Source: Vreelandella sp042466685
GTDB taxonomy: Bacteria > Pseudomonadota > Gammaproteobacteria > Pseudomonadales > Halomonadaceae
DNA: 64,000 bases
Direction: 5' to 3'
NCBI RefSeq assembly: GCF_042466685.1
Contig: NZ_CP170448.1
Coordinates: 2,046,001-2,110,000 of the forward strand
Every line of letters starts with the position of its first letter. Position 1 is the first letter of the stretch. Position numbers and translations under genes: made by a program. Positions 16,365 to 25,281 of the stretch are shown piece after piece. Below the pieces are notes generated by a model. It did not search any database. It was not told the origin of the DNA and saw only the letters and a program-made list of their open reading frames with translations.

Positions 16365-18275
16365 TCAACGTTGTTGGGCAGGTTTACGTTTCACGCTTCC
16401 TCTCCGTTTGTTTCTAGTGCTCGTGCGCTTCACTGGGCTACCCGATTCACCCTGGGCGGCCTGCAGGCTCTGCCTGAGCTTTCCTGCATCGCTGTGGGTG
16501 AGCAAACCGCGTAGATCCTCCAGCAGCGCCTGCTGAAAGGCGCCGGGGTCGTCCTGCTGTTCGGCAATGGCGCGTAGGCGCTGCTCCCATAATGCGGTGC
16601 GCTCCGGGGTGCTAACCACGCTGGGCAGGGCGGCGATCAGGGCACTGCCCAGCTTGGTGGCGCGCAGAGCCTTTTGCTGGCGCACTAAATAGCCGCGCTG
16701 TACCAGGGTTTCGATAATGCCTGCGCGGGTGGCTTCGGTGCCCAGGCCATCGGTGTCGCGTAGCGTACGGCGTACTTCCGGGTCATCAACGTAGCGGCCG
16801 ATGTTCATCATCGCTTTGATGAGGCTGGCGTCGGTGAAGGGCTCCGGCGGGCGGGTCTCTTTCTCTTCAACGCCTGCGCCGATTGCTTGGCATGCTTCAC
16901 CTTGGGTCAGCGGCGGTAGTGGTGGTGTTTCATCACGGGTAGTGAATAGCGGTTTCCAGCCGGGGTCGAGAATGCTTTGCCCGCGGGCACGGAAGGCTTC
17001 ATTGAGCAGGGTAAATTCTGCTTTTACCTCAAAGGTGCGCAGCGGGCGATAGAACTGCGCCATCACGTTGCGCACGATTAAACGAAACACATGGCCTTCG
17101 GTCGCGGAGAGCTGGCTGAAGTCGGCAGGTTTGCCAGTGGGTGCAATGGCGTGGTGGGCGCCGACCTGTTTATCGTTCCACGCTTTGGAGCGCAGGGTGA
17201 AGTCCGCTCCATTTAGCCACTGCTGAAGCCCTTCATCGTTTTGGCACGCACTGTTTAGGTTTCGCTGGGCAAGTTGAAGGTGCTCTTCGGGCAAGTAGCG
17301 GCAATCTGAACGTGGGTAGGTGATCAGCTTGTGGCGCTCATATAGCCGCTGGCAGATATCCAGTACCATCTGCGCAGAGAGCCCGTGGCGGCGGGCGGCA
17401 TCCACCTGCAAGGCTGAGAGCGAGTAGGGCAGCGGGGGTGCCTGGCGTTTCTCCTGCTGGTCGAGCTTGGTGAGTTGTCCTGTTGCGCCGGGTAACTGAG
17501 TCGCTAAAGCATCAGCCGGGGTGCGGTCAATTAAGCGCCCTTGGTCATCTAATGGTTGGTGCTCTTTGGGCGCCCACCAGGCGCGCAATTGGCCTTGGGC
17601 AACCTTTAAGTCGACCCATAGCGGATAAAACGGGTGGGGCACGAAATCGCGAATAGCGTTATCGCGGCGTACGATTAACCCCAGTACCGGGGTTTGCACG
17701 CGACCGACAGACAGCACGCCGTCATGTCCCGCTTGGCGGCCGGTGAGCGTCCAGGCGCGGGTTAGGTTAATACCATACAGCCAGTCGGCGCGGGAGCGGG
17801 CCTGGGCCGCCTGAAACAGTGGCTGGTAGTCGGCGTTGGAGCGCAGTTTTGCCAGCGCCCGGCTCACTGCCGGTTTATTAAGATCGCTAATCAGTAGCCG
17901 CTGCACCGGGCCGCGATACTTCATGTACTCGATCACTTCCTGCACCAGAAGTTGGCCTTCTCGGTCGGGATCGCCGGCGTGCACCACATCCGTTGCTTGC
18001 TTGATCAGCTTGCGAATCACTGCCAGTTGGCCCCGCGCCTTAGATCGCGGCATCAGTTTCCACTGCTGCGGCACAATGGGTAGCCGATCCAGCCGCCACT
18101 GTTTGTCGGCGGGGTCGTAGGCTTCCGGCGGCGCTTGTTCTAACAGGTGCCCCAGGCACCAGGTGACCGTGGTGTCGCCACATACCACAGCGCCCTCCTG
18201 GCGTTTGCTATAGCCCGGTAATGCCTCGGCAATGGCTTGGGCGAGGCTGGGTTTCTCGGCAATTATCAGGCGCAT
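16365..18275 (-). CDS. topB: DNA topoisomerase III
   Basis: This type IA topoisomerase has 636 residues from the ATG at 18275, where the protein begins MRLIIAEKPSLAQAIAEALP as the family does. The Toprim domain has the metal motif GDPDREGQLL (residues 101-110), and the strand-cleaving tyrosine lies in LITYPRSDC (Tyr320). The C-terminus is basic (RKPAQQR). The enzyme decatenates and relaxes DNA. It stands between the AbiE locus and a divergent AarF-type gene, with an AT-rich gap upstream holding a 22-bp near-palindrome. Length is close to the E. coli enzyme. Confidence 0.96.
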   Translation of the reverse strand: MRLIIAEKPSLAQAIAEALPGYSKRQEGAVVCGDTTVTWCLGHLLEQAPPEAYDPADKQWRLDRLPIVPQQWKLMPRSKARGQLAVIRKLIKQATDVVHAGDPDREGQLLVQEVIEYMKYRGPVQRLLISDLNKPAVSRALAKLRSNADYQPLFQAAQARSRADWLYGINLTRAWTLTGRQAGHDGVLSVGRVQTPVLGLIVRRDNAIRDFVPHPFYPLWVDLKVAQGQLRAWWAPKEHQPLDDQGRLIDRTPADALATQLPGATGQLTKLDQQEKRQAPPLPYSLSALQVDAARRHGLSAQMVLDICQRLYERHKLITYPRSDCRYLPEEHLQLAQRNLNSACQNDEGLQQWLNGADFTLRSKAWNDKQVGAHHAIAPTGKPADFSQLSATEGHVFRLIVRNVMAQFYRPLRTFEVKAEFTLLNEAFRARGQSILDPGWKPLFTTRDETPPLPPLTQGEACQAIGAGVEEKETRPPEPFTDASLIKAMMNIGRYVDDPEVRRTLRDTDGLGTEATRAGIIETLVQRGYLVRQQKALRATKLGSALIAALPSVVSTPERTALWEQRLRAIAEQQDDPGAFQQALLEDLRGLLTHSDAGKLRQSLQAAQGESGSPVKRTSTRNKRRGSVKRKPAQQR

Positions 18276-18325
18276 AGCAGCGAAGCCTTCATCGTATCCT
18301 TTAATAGCGCCTATGGTAGCAGACA

Positions 18326-18347
18326 CCTTGATCTATATAGAGCAAGG
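18326..18347. promoter_or_regulatory. 22-bp near-perfect palindrome upstream of topB
   Basis: CCTTGATCTATATAGAGCAAGG reads almost the same on both strands; only one symmetric position pair differs. It lies 50 bp upstream of the topB start in the gap shared with the AarF-type gene. The symmetry and AT centre suggest a dimeric repressor site or overlapping promoter. No regulator is known. Confidence 0.4.
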
Positions 18348-18465
18348 AGTCGTCGAGGGATGTATAGTGATGCTAAATATTTCCAAGTATTTTTCGATGT
18401 ATATATTTTGTATAAATAATTAGTCTTAGGTATGCGGTGAGTTGAGTAACCAGGAGATACAGCAA

Positions 18466-19704
18466 ATGCGTGATCACGGCAGAACGCGTCGTTTAATGGG
18501 ATTGGGAGCACGTACCGGCGGGGCGTTGCTTAAAGCCCGCTTAGGTGGCCAAGCGGACTGGCGTGCCCTGGGTGAAGCGCTGTTTGAGGGGCTTTCAGAG
18601 CTGAAAGGCCCGGCCATGAAGCTTGCCCAAATTATGTCCCAGTGGGACGACCTGCTGCCGCCCGATCTCGCTGAGGAGCTTGCCCGCCTACAGCGGCAGG
18701 CCGAGCCGATGCCCTGGCCGCGTATTCAAGAAGCGCTGGTTCAGCAGTATGGCGACATTGACCACTACTTCAGCGAAGTCGAGCAGCGGCCCTTTGCCAG
18801 CGCCTCCATGGGGCAGGTTCACCGCGCCACTACCCATGAGGGCGAAATTGTCGTGCTCAAGGTGCAGTACCCTGGCCTTGCCGAGGTGCTGGAGAGCGAT
18901 TTGATCCAGGTGCGGCGCATTATGCGTTTAGGCCGCTGGTTTAAAGTGCCCCAGGCGCGCTTGGACGCTCTGTTTGAAGAGCTTGCCGAAAGCCTGCGTG
19001 GCGAGCTGGATTACCACGCAGAGGCCGCTGCGCTGGCCCGTTACCGTGAGCGCTATAAGGATGACCCTCGGCTGGTGATTCCCGAGCCGCTGACTGAGCT
19101 TTCCGGCCCCCATGTCTTGGCGATGCGCTACGTGGAGGGCACTCCTCTGCGTGAATTAGCCGATGCAGATGACGCGACGCGCCAGGGCATTGCCCAAACG
19201 CTGGCTGACTGGATAACCCAAGAGCTATTTACCTACGGCGAGCTCCACGCCGACCCTCATGCGGGCAATTTCGCCGCCGATGCTCAGGGGCGACTGGTGA
19301 TTTACGATTTAGGCGCGGTGATTGCCGTACCTGACACCCGCTTGAAAGCAATGATGCAACTGCTTGATGCCACGCTAAAACATGATCCAATGGGGATGGA
19401 TGAAGCCTTGATGCAAATGGGCGGCCGCCAGGGGCAGGGCGCGCCGCTAGCCCTGTATCGAGAGTCCGCCGAATGTATCGCGCCGCTGTTTGAGCCGGGG
19501 GAGCAGGATTTTAGCGATGTACGGGTACACCGCCGTCTGCGCGAGCTGACCCCGAAAGTATGGGCGGCGATGGATCGTCTGCAGCCCCCCGCCGATACGC
19601 TGCTGCTCTCTCGGGCGCTGAACGGCCACTACTGGAATCTGGTACGTTTGGGAGCGCGGTTGGATATGCATGAGCGAACCCGACCGCTGCTTGAGTGGGC
19701 GTAA
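18466..19704 (+). CDS. ABC1/AarF (UbiB-type) atypical kinase
   Basis: I start this at ATG 18466, which has AGGAG (18452-18456) 9 nt upstream; an in-frame TTG at 18442 has no such site. The 412-residue protein shows ABC1/ADCK features: LKGPAMKLAQIMSQWDDLLP (the KxGQ-like extension, here KLAQ), FASASMGQVHRA (the Ala-rich loop replacing the Gly-rich loop), VVLKVQYPG, ELDYHAEA and ELHADPHAGNF with YDLGAV for the catalytic and metal residues. UbiB-type kinases support ubiquinone synthesis or lipid transport at the inner membrane. Unlike E. coli UbiB, no C-terminal membrane segments are visible, so it is probably a paralogue. Confidence 0.9.
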   Translation: MRDHGRTRRLMGLGARTGGALLKARLGGQADWRALGEALFEGLSELKGPAMKLAQIMSQWDDLLPPDLAEELARLQRQAEPMPWPRIQEALVQQYGDIDHYFSEVEQRPFASASMGQVHRATTHEGEIVVLKVQYPGLAEVLESDLIQVRRIMRLGRWFKVPQARLDALFEELAESLRGELDYHAEAAALARYRERYKDDPRLVIPEPLTELSGPHVLAMRYVEGTPLRELADADDATRQGIAQTLADWITQELFTYGELHADPHAGNFAADAQGRLVIYDLGAVIAVPDTRLKAMMQLLDATLKHDPMGMDEALMQMGGRQGQGAPLALYRESAECIAPLFEPGEQDFSDVRVHRRLRELTPKVWAAMDRLQPPADTLLLSRALNGHYWNLVRLGARLDMHERTRPLLEWA

Positions 19705-19725
19705 ACCATCCAGGCGAGTGACTCC

Positions 19726-20319
19726 CTAGCCAAGGGGTTTCAGCCAAAACACCATGGGCTTATGGCTTTCCGCCTGCTCGCCAATATCTCGCCAAGCGAA
19801 GGTGGTGGCAAGCTCTCCATGGCGCTGGTAGCCATGGGCGTTCCAAAAACCTTGAAGCGAGCGGTAGTCGGCAGGTTTAGCGGGGTGATCTGCGGGTCGT
19901 TCTACCGCGCAAAAAGCGGCTATATCAAATCTCTGTCGTTTGGCGTGGGCTTCTCGTTCGGCCAAAAAGCGTTTACCCGTTCCGCTGCCCCGATAGGTGG
20001 GAAGCAGCACGGATTCTCCATAGTAGAAGACACGCTCGGGCTGAATGCCGTTGGTTATAAACGGTTGGCGGAATTCGTCGACTTCATCCTGAAGAGGCTG
20101 TCCGGTAGCGGCTCCGACCAGTTCTTCTCCGTCGAAGGCCAATACGAATAGGCTATTCGGGTTTTGTGCATAGCGACCTAAATAATCCGATTCGTAGCTT
20201 AGTTCGCCATCGTAGAGGTAGGGAAAGTCGCGAAATACCTGAATGCGAAGCCTGGCAAGCGCTGGCAAATGGGGGATTATCGCCGAACCTTGGCAGAGAC
20301 TAACGGTCAGTTCGCTCAT
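19726..20319 (-). CDS. GNAT family N-acetyltransferase
   Basis: ATG 20319 with GGAG 9 nt upstream is preferred to a TTG 42 nt further out. The 197-residue protein has the GNAT core: SLFVLAFDGEELVGAATGQP (strands 2-4 region), then YYGESVLLPTYRGSGTGKRF, where RGSGTG is the acetyl-CoA pyrophosphate loop (Q/R-x-x-G-x-G/A), and FDIAAFCAVERP. The acceptor substrate is unknown. It converges with the AarF-type gene, whose stop is 22 nt away. Confidence 0.88.
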   Translation of the reverse strand: MSELTVSLCQGSAIIPHLPALARLRIQVFRDFPYLYDGELSYESDYLGRYAQNPNSLFVLAFDGEELVGAATGQPLQDEVDEFRQPFITNGIQPERVFYYGESVLLPTYRGSGTGKRFLAEREAHAKRQRFDIAAFCAVERPADHPAKPADYRSLQGFWNAHGYQRHGELATTFAWRDIGEQAESHKPMVFWLKPLG

Positions 20320-20463
20320 TGCATCGCTCCAATCGACTCGAACGCTGAGTGATTTGCTCAAATCGCTGCACTCTAGCAGCCCTTAAAGGTGTCGCCAATC
20401 CTCTCTGCGTGAACCCTTAGGGTCATGCTAAACTATGTCGCTTTTAACACAGTGGAGACGGCA

Positions 20464-22281
20464 ATGCTGGCGGTATGGGTCGATCAGCTGCTGGGATTTG
20501 CCTCCGGGGCACTCTCGGCAATCAGGCAACAGGAACACTATCCGGATTTTATGACCTGGGTGCGCGCCAAAGGCGCGGATTCTTTCGATGGCGATGTGGC
20601 TATGGCCCAGGCGCTGGCGCCAGTGCTATGGTCGCAAACACCGATTGAGCGGCTCGATTTCGCCTGTGAACCCCTCGCCACGCCGGGGCGTAATGAACCC
20701 TGCTGGTGCGACTCTGGGCGCAAATTCAAGCAGTGCTGCTACCAGGTAGAGTTTCCCACCGAAATACCTGACCAGATGATGTGGATGCTCTCGCTGCGCG
20801 AATGGAAGGGCGCGACCCTGAAAGCGGCGTTGGATAGCAAGCGGGCACCGGCTCAAGCGCTGCTGGAAGCAGGGTTGATCGCCGCTGAAAGCGGCCAGAC
20901 GGGGCGCGCCATGCAAATCCTCGAATCGCTGTTCGATGGTAGCGACTGGTCACGCCTGCCCGATCAGGCCGAGCCGGCCTTTGAGATTTTGCTGGATATC
21001 TATCAAGAGCGCGGCTTTAGCCGCAAACGCGCCGACCTGCTTGACGATGTGATGGAGCGCGGGCCACTGTTCTTACGCGGTGTGGCGCTTGAGCGACTGT
21101 GTTTAATGCATCTGGATAACGATGATTTGGACAGTGCCCGCGGGGCTTTTGTAAAAGCCCAGCAGGCGCTGCCCGATTCGCCTACCTTGGCGTACATTGA
21201 AGCCATGCTATTGCTGCATGAAGGTCACGAGCAGGAGGCTAAAGAGCGTGCCAACTTCTGGTACCGCCGCCTGGTGCGCCAGGGCGAGCTGGATGAAGAT
21301 CAGTTGGATTTTCTCGCTGCGTTGGCGGATAACCCCGGCGCGACGCTTGCCGATCAGTTGCTCAGTGCGGAAGAGGATCTGGCCACCCCATTGGTGGCGC
21401 TTCAGGCATTGTTGGCTGCGCTGCCGACGGCCCCCAAAATCGATGTCAGCGCCGACCCTGAAAGTGGGCGTTTGTTTTACAACTCCAGTGCCCGGGAGGC
21501 AACGCTGTTTGCCGCTTGGCATGAGCACTTTCAAGTGCTGGTGGATGAAGACGTAGCGCTGGGCTTTCGTGATGACCCTTGGGGCAACGCCATTGAGTGG
21601 ATGTCGGCACTCTGCGCGCATCCCGAATGGCTGGACGCGCCCCAGGTAGTGCAAGACGTAACTTTGGCGCTCACCAGCCGTTTTGGCAGCCTGCCGTGGA
21701 TGGCGCCGAGCCTGCTGGAACCACTGGCGCTGCGTCTCTCGCGCTGGCTGGAACAAGCCCGGGCAGAAGGTGGCGGTAATCTGTGTTGGGACGACGCCAA
21801 CAATGCCATGCTACTACGCACAGGGTTAGCGTTGGTGGTGGGTATGGAGCGCGGTGCCCGCCAGCACTCTCGTGAGTTGGCCGAGGAGCTATTGCTGATC
21901 GACCAGGAAGATAGCTTGGGCCTACGTGAGCTGGTGCTCGACCAGCTACTCCGCGATGATCGCAACGAAGAGGCGTTAGCGCTAGCCGAAGAGAGTGACG
22001 ACGACGGCTCGCTGGTGCTTGGGCTGCTGATGGGCAAAACCTTGGCGCTCTATCGTTTAGAGCAGCGTGAGGCGGCTGAGACCGCACTCGGCGATGTGCT
22101 TAGCCATAACCGCTACGCGCTAGAGCTGATTTGCGCCGAGAATCCCCGCCCCTCCATGCCCCATCCGGATGGCCAGGTTGACCCCGGCTCCCGGGCGGAA
22201 GCATGGCAGTACCGTACTTTGATGCGTGATCAGTGGCGTACGACGCCAGGGGCATTGGATTGGCTGGAAGCCCACCGCTAA
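20464..22281 (+). CDS. SEC-C motif protein with tetratricopeptide-like repeats
   Basis: I start this at ATG 20464, which has GGAGA about 6 nt upstream. The 605-residue protein has a zinc-binding SEC-C module at residues 75-92 (GRNEPCWCDSGRKFKQCC), followed by a long helical region with Ala/Leu/Asp-rich repeats of TPR type (for example LDSARGAFVKAQQALPDSPT). SEC-C is known from the SecA tail, where it contacts SecB and ribosomes, but here it sits near the N-terminus of a TPR-like scaffold, so a protein-interaction role is the most that can be inferred. Confidence 0.75.
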   Translation: MLAVWVDQLLGFASGALSAIRQQEHYPDFMTWVRAKGADSFDGDVAMAQALAPVLWSQTPIERLDFACEPLATPGRNEPCWCDSGRKFKQCCYQVEFPTEIPDQMMWMLSLREWKGATLKAALDSKRAPAQALLEAGLIAAESGQTGRAMQILESLFDGSDWSRLPDQAEPAFEILLDIYQERGFSRKRADLLDDVMERGPLFLRGVALERLCLMHLDNDDLDSARGAFVKAQQALPDSPTLAYIEAMLLLHEGHEQEAKERANFWYRRLVRQGELDEDQLDFLAALADNPGATLADQLLSAEEDLATPLVALQALLAALPTAPKIDVSADPESGRLFYNSSAREATLFAAWHEHFQVLVDEDVALGFRDDPWGNAIEWMSALCAHPEWLDAPQVVQDVTLALTSRFGSLPWMAPSLLEPLALRLSRWLEQARAEGGGNLCWDDANNAMLLRTGLALVVGMERGARQHSRELAEELLLIDQEDSLGLRELVLDQLLRDDRNEEALALAEESDDDGSLVLGLLMGKTLALYRLEQREAAETALGDVLSHNRYALELICAENPRPSMPHPDGQVDPGSRAEAWQYRTLMRDQWRTTPGALDWLEAHR

Positions 22282-22282
22282 C

Positions 22283-22322
22283 CCAACCCCCCCGAGCCTG
22301 TTCAAGCAGGCTTGGGGGTTGG
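22283..22322. terminator. Stem-loop between SEC-C gene and convergent MFS gene
   Basis: A GC-rich stem (CCAACCCC...GAGCCTG, loop TTCAAG, CAGGCTTGGGGGTTGG) begins just after the SEC-C stop and overlaps the last codons of the MFS gene. Neither side has a long T-tract, so it is a modest bidirectional terminator candidate. Confidence 0.5.
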
Positions 22323-23663
22323 TACTAGTTCTTTATCTCGGCTAATCCAGACCGCTAAAATAATCGCTGGCACACCCAGCAATGTGGCGATAACGAAAAA
22401 GCTCGGGTAGCCCTGCGCGGTAACGACCAGCCCGCCAAACCCGCTTAAAAATTTCCCCGGCAGCGTCATTAATGATGAAAACAGCGCGTACTGAGTGGCG
22501 GTATAGGCACGCGAGGTGAGGCTGGAGAGAAAGGCGATAAACACCGCGCTGGCTAAGCCGTTGGCAAGATTGTCGCCAATAATGGTGACCACTAACATGG
22601 GCAGTTGATTACCCACCACGGCAAGCACAGCAAACAGTAAGTTAGTCACCATCACCAATCCGGCACCGAAGACAAGCAGCGGGCCGATGCCGTAGCGTGC
22701 CACGAAAAGTCCACCTAACATTCCGCCAGTAATACTCATCGCAATGCCAAATATATTGGTCACGTTGGCAATTTCTGCCAGCGAAAAGCCCAGGTCGATA
22801 TACAGCGGATTGGCCATGGAGGCCATGGCTAAATCACTAATTCTAAACACGGCAATGAAGACCAAAATCCACAGCGCTTTCACCCCATAGCGGCTAAAGA
22901 AGTCGGTAAACGGGCAGACCAGCGCGCCAATGCTCCAGGCGCCCAGGCGGCGTAACAGTTTGGGTTTACCCCGGCTGGCGCGAATAAACGCCCGCACCTT
23001 AGGCTCGTGGATAAGTTGAATAGAGAGGGAGGCGCGCTTTGGCTCGGGGCGTAGCAACACGGTCAGTACACCAATGCCCATTAGCGCCGCCATGCTCATA
23101 TAGGCCACATCCCAAGAGGCCGACGCTGCGATATAGAGCGCGCCGGCACCGGCGGCAAGTAAACCACCACGGTAGCCAATAATATAGGTCGAAGCCATGG
23201 CGGCCTGAACATCGTCGTCGGCGGACTCAATACGATAGGCGTCGATAGCGATATCTTGTGTCGCTGAGCCAAACGCTACTAGCAGTGCAAAGAGAGCCAC
23301 CCAGCCGAGATTACCCACCGGGCTCAAACCAGCGAGGCCTACTAATCCTGCAATGATTAGCCCCTGGGCTAACAGCATCCAGCCGCGACGTTGACCAAAA
23401 GCGCGGGTCAATATTGGGAGCGCTAACCGATCCACCACGGGTGCCCAGAAAAACTTGATTGAGTAGAGCATGCCAATCCAGGCAAAAAAGCCAATGGCCG
23501 CTACCTCTACGCCGTCGCTGCGCAGCCAGGCAGAGAGTGTTGAAAACACCAGCAAAAAGGGCAGGCCTGCGGAAAACCCCAAAAACAGCATGGTAATAAC
23601 GGGTGCACGAAAATAAACAGCCAGCGCAGCCAGCCAACTGCGTTGGGGGATGGGGCTTAACAT
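22302..23663 (-). CDS. MFS transporter, AmpG-like (muropeptide permease family)
   Basis: This 453-residue inner-membrane protein has about 12 hydrophobic segments and the AmpG pattern: LFLGFSAGLPFLLVFSTLS near residue 27, then WIGMLYSIKFFWAPVVDRL and QGLIIAGLVGLAGLSP, and DIAIDAYRIE around residue 140. AmpG imports anhydromuropeptides for cell-wall recycling and beta-lactamase signalling. I assign the family rather than the exact substrate, because this branch includes other PAT-type carriers. It overlaps a stem-loop at its 3' end. Confidence 0.85.
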   Translation of the reverse strand: MLSPIPQRSWLAALAVYFRAPVITMLFLGFSAGLPFLLVFSTLSAWLRSDGVEVAAIGFFAWIGMLYSIKFFWAPVVDRLALPILTRAFGQRRGWMLLAQGLIIAGLVGLAGLSPVGNLGWVALFALLVAFGSATQDIAIDAYRIESADDDVQAAMASTYIIGYRGGLLAAGAGALYIAASASWDVAYMSMAALMGIGVLTVLLRPEPKRASLSIQLIHEPKVRAFIRASRGKPKLLRRLGAWSIGALVCPFTDFFSRYGVKALWILVFIAVFRISDLAMASMANPLYIDLGFSLAEIANVTNIFGIAMSITGGMLGGLFVARYGIGPLLVFGAGLVMVTNLLFAVLAVVGNQLPMLVVTIIGDNLANGLASAVFIAFLSSLTSRAYTATQYALFSSLMTLPGKFLSGFGGLVVTAQGYPSFFVIATLLGVPAIILAVWISRDKELVPTPKPA

Positions 23664-23776
23664 TAAACGCTACTCCTGATGGAAAGACGCTGGCAACGGC
23701 CAAGTGATAAACTGAAGCAGTGTTCTATCACAAAGTGCTATCACAAAACCGACAGCTTACCGGAGAGGAGTTTTCC

Positions 23777-24295
23777 ATGTCGATTACGGCGCATCAGGTA
23801 GTTACCTTGCACTATGTTCTTAGCGACGTGCTCAACGATGGCAGCAAGCAGGTATTGGACGACTCCCACGCGCGCAATAAGCCGCTCGAGTACCTGCATG
23901 GTCACGACAATATTGTGCCAGGGTTGGAAAGTGCGCTAGCAGGCCAAACCGTTGGCGCCGAGCTAAGCGTTCAGCTGATGCCCGCGGATGCCTACGGTGT
24001 ACGCAATGAAGCCTTGGTGCAAGAAGTTAGCCGTGGCTCTTTTGGTAACGCTGATTTGGCACCGGGCAGCCGCTTTCAAACAGAAGGTGAAGCCGGGCCG
24101 CAGATTGTTACGGTTCTTGAAATCGACGGCGACCGTGTCACTGTCGATACCAACCACCCCCTAGCCGGGCGTACGCTGAACTATAAAGTGACCATTTTAG
24201 ATGTACGCGACGCTACCCGTGCAGAATTAGCCAAAGGCCACCCGTTACCACCGGGTACCGAGCACAGCAAAGTCGAAGATCGCAAGGTGTTGTAG
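23777..24295 (+). CDS. FKBP-type peptidyl-prolyl isomerase, SlyD-like
   Basis: ATG 23777 follows AGGAG (23766-23770) by 6 nt; the longer frame to 23720 is not needed. The 172-residue protein has the SlyD layout: HYVLSDVLNDGSKQVLDDS, then EYLHGHDNIVPGLESALAGQ (FKBP active site half), the inserted flap domain (VQLMPADAYGVRNEALVQEV), and NHPLAGRTLNYKVTILDVRD closing the FKBP domain. The His-rich metal tail of E. coli SlyD is absent. It should act as a cytosolic folding helper and prolyl isomerase. Confidence 0.93.
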   Translation: MSITAHQVVTLHYVLSDVLNDGSKQVLDDSHARNKPLEYLHGHDNIVPGLESALAGQTVGAELSVQLMPADAYGVRNEALVQEVSRGSFGNADLAPGSRFQTEGEAGPQIVTVLEIDGDRVTVDTNHPLAGRTLNYKVTILDVRDATRAELAKGHPLPPGTEHSKVEDRKVL

Positions 24296-24312
24296 CGCTC
24301 ATCACCCCCCAA

Positions 24313-24330
24313 AATTGATCGGTATCAATT
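24313..24330. promoter_or_regulatory. FNR/Anr box
   Basis: TTGAT-CGGT-ATCAA (24315-24328) matches the full FNR/Anr consensus (TTGAT-N4-ATCAA); the symmetry continues to give 8-bp arms at 24312-24331 (AAATTGAT / ATCAATTT). It lies after the SlyD-like gene and about 110 bp before the small membrane protein at 24438, the only gene it could serve on the plus strand. This implies oxygen-responsive control. I could not place the -10 with confidence. Confidence 0.75.
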
Positions 24331-24437
24331 TCCTGTTTAACCGCTTCTCCCTGCCTAGCGTAACTTGACCCAGGTCAGCATTCTTCCGCCCGTAAGTGAC
24401 TAGTATGAATGCATACATCACGGCGGGAGGATTCATC

Positions 24438-24560
24438 ATGTATTGGGATGACACAATTATCTTCGGCTTAGCCACCGTCGCATTAGTAATCGCCTTTATG
24501 GTGGGTTGGGTAGGCTTCGTGATTCGCGATCATCTGCGTAAAGGTGGGCGTAAGAAGTAG
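24438..24560 (+). CDS. 40-residue single-span membrane protein under an FNR/Anr box
   Basis: A short ORF starts at ATG 24438 with GGGAGG about 8 nt upstream and stops at TAG 24558-24560. The product begins MYWDDTII, has one strongly hydrophobic helix (FGLATVALVIAFMVGWVGFV, residues 9-28) and ends in a basic tail (RDHLRKGGRKK), so it should insert with its C-terminus in the cytoplasm by the positive-inside rule. I do not recognise the family; small oxidase subunits have similar form but no sequence match is evident. The FNR/Anr box upstream and strong terminator downstream make it a self-contained unit. Confidence 0.75.
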   Translation: MYWDDTIIFGLATVALVIAFMVGWVGFVIRDHLRKGGRKK

Positions 24561-24637
24561 CTTTCCCGGTTCATGTAAACCTTGTCAGGGGAGGGGGTTT
24601 ACTAGCCAAGCGCTACTGGCATAGTAAGCTTCCTGTT

Positions 24638-24665
24638 GCCAGCCCATATGGGCTGGCTTTTTTTT
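24638..24665 (+). terminator. Rho-independent terminator
   Basis: The perfect palindrome GCCAGCCCATATGGGCTGGC (24638-24657) is followed at once by eight T residues (24658-24665). It ends the transcript of the small membrane protein gene. Confidence 0.92.
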
Positions 24666-24774
24666 GCCTGAAATATACTGATAAGTTGTATCCCTAGCGT
24701 GCATTGAGGAGTAATACAAGGCGTGCTCTGGTAAAGTTCTTTTTATAAGAGTGAATTTACCAGGAAGCTATGCC

Positions 24775-25281
24775 ATGAACGCAGTTGCTTTACACCGCAG
24801 CCCATGGGGTCGTGTACGAGATCAGTTAGCGTGCGCATTAATCGTCGTGGGTATTGCGCTTCCCACGGCTGCTTTCGCCCAGGCATTAAGCATAATCAAT
24901 GGCGATGTCACTCAAAAAGTCGCTTTAAGTGATTTGCGTGCCATGTCTGACGAGACGTTTACGCTCTACGACCCCTATCAAGGGCGCGATGTGGAGATGC
25001 AGGGCCTAGCGTTTCGAACCTTTCTGATTGACCAGTTTGGCGAAGTGCCTCCGGCGCTCCACTTTACTGCCTGGGATGACTACGAAGTGACACTTGAGGG
25101 GTGGGATGACCCCCGCTGGTACTTAATTACGAAGGAAGATGGTGACCCGCTAACCATCCGCACACGCGGCCCAGTTCGGTTAGTTGAACGAGATGATACT
25201 AGTGATAATCGCGATGTTGAGAACCTGCGTGATTTTGACGATTGGATTTGGATGATCCGCAGTATAGAGGCGAAGTGGTGA
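24775..25281 (+). CDS. Periplasmic molybdopterin-binding-domain-like protein
   Basis: I start this at ATG 24775, with AGGAAG (24762-24767) upstream. The 168-residue protein has a signal peptide (residues 1 to about 38, hydrophobic ALIVVGIALPTAAFA then cleavage before QA). The mature part resembles the oxidoreductase molybdopterin-binding domain in stripped form: VTQKVALSDLRAMSDETFT, MQGLAFRTFLIDQFG, DDYEVTLEGWDDPRWYLITK and the C-terminal DDWIWMIRSIE. The cofactor-binding Cys of sulfite oxidase is not visible, so cofactor binding is doubtful. The stop overlaps (GTGA) a collapsed diguanylate cyclase gene, so the protein may once have sensed ligands for it. Confidence 0.75.
   Translation: MNAVALHRSPWGRVRDQLACALIVVGIALPTAAFAQALSIINGDVTQKVALSDLRAMSDETFTLYDPYQGRDVEMQGLAFRTFLIDQFGEVPPALHFTAWDDYEVTLEGWDDPRWYLITKEDGDPLTIRTRGPVRLVERDDTSDNRDVENLRDFDDWIWMIRSIEAKW

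Noticed and set aside
21531..22037. Minus-strand 168-residue Ser-rich ORF inside the SEC-C gene
   Set aside because: Low-complexity antisense shadow of an acidic Leu/Glu-rich coding strand.
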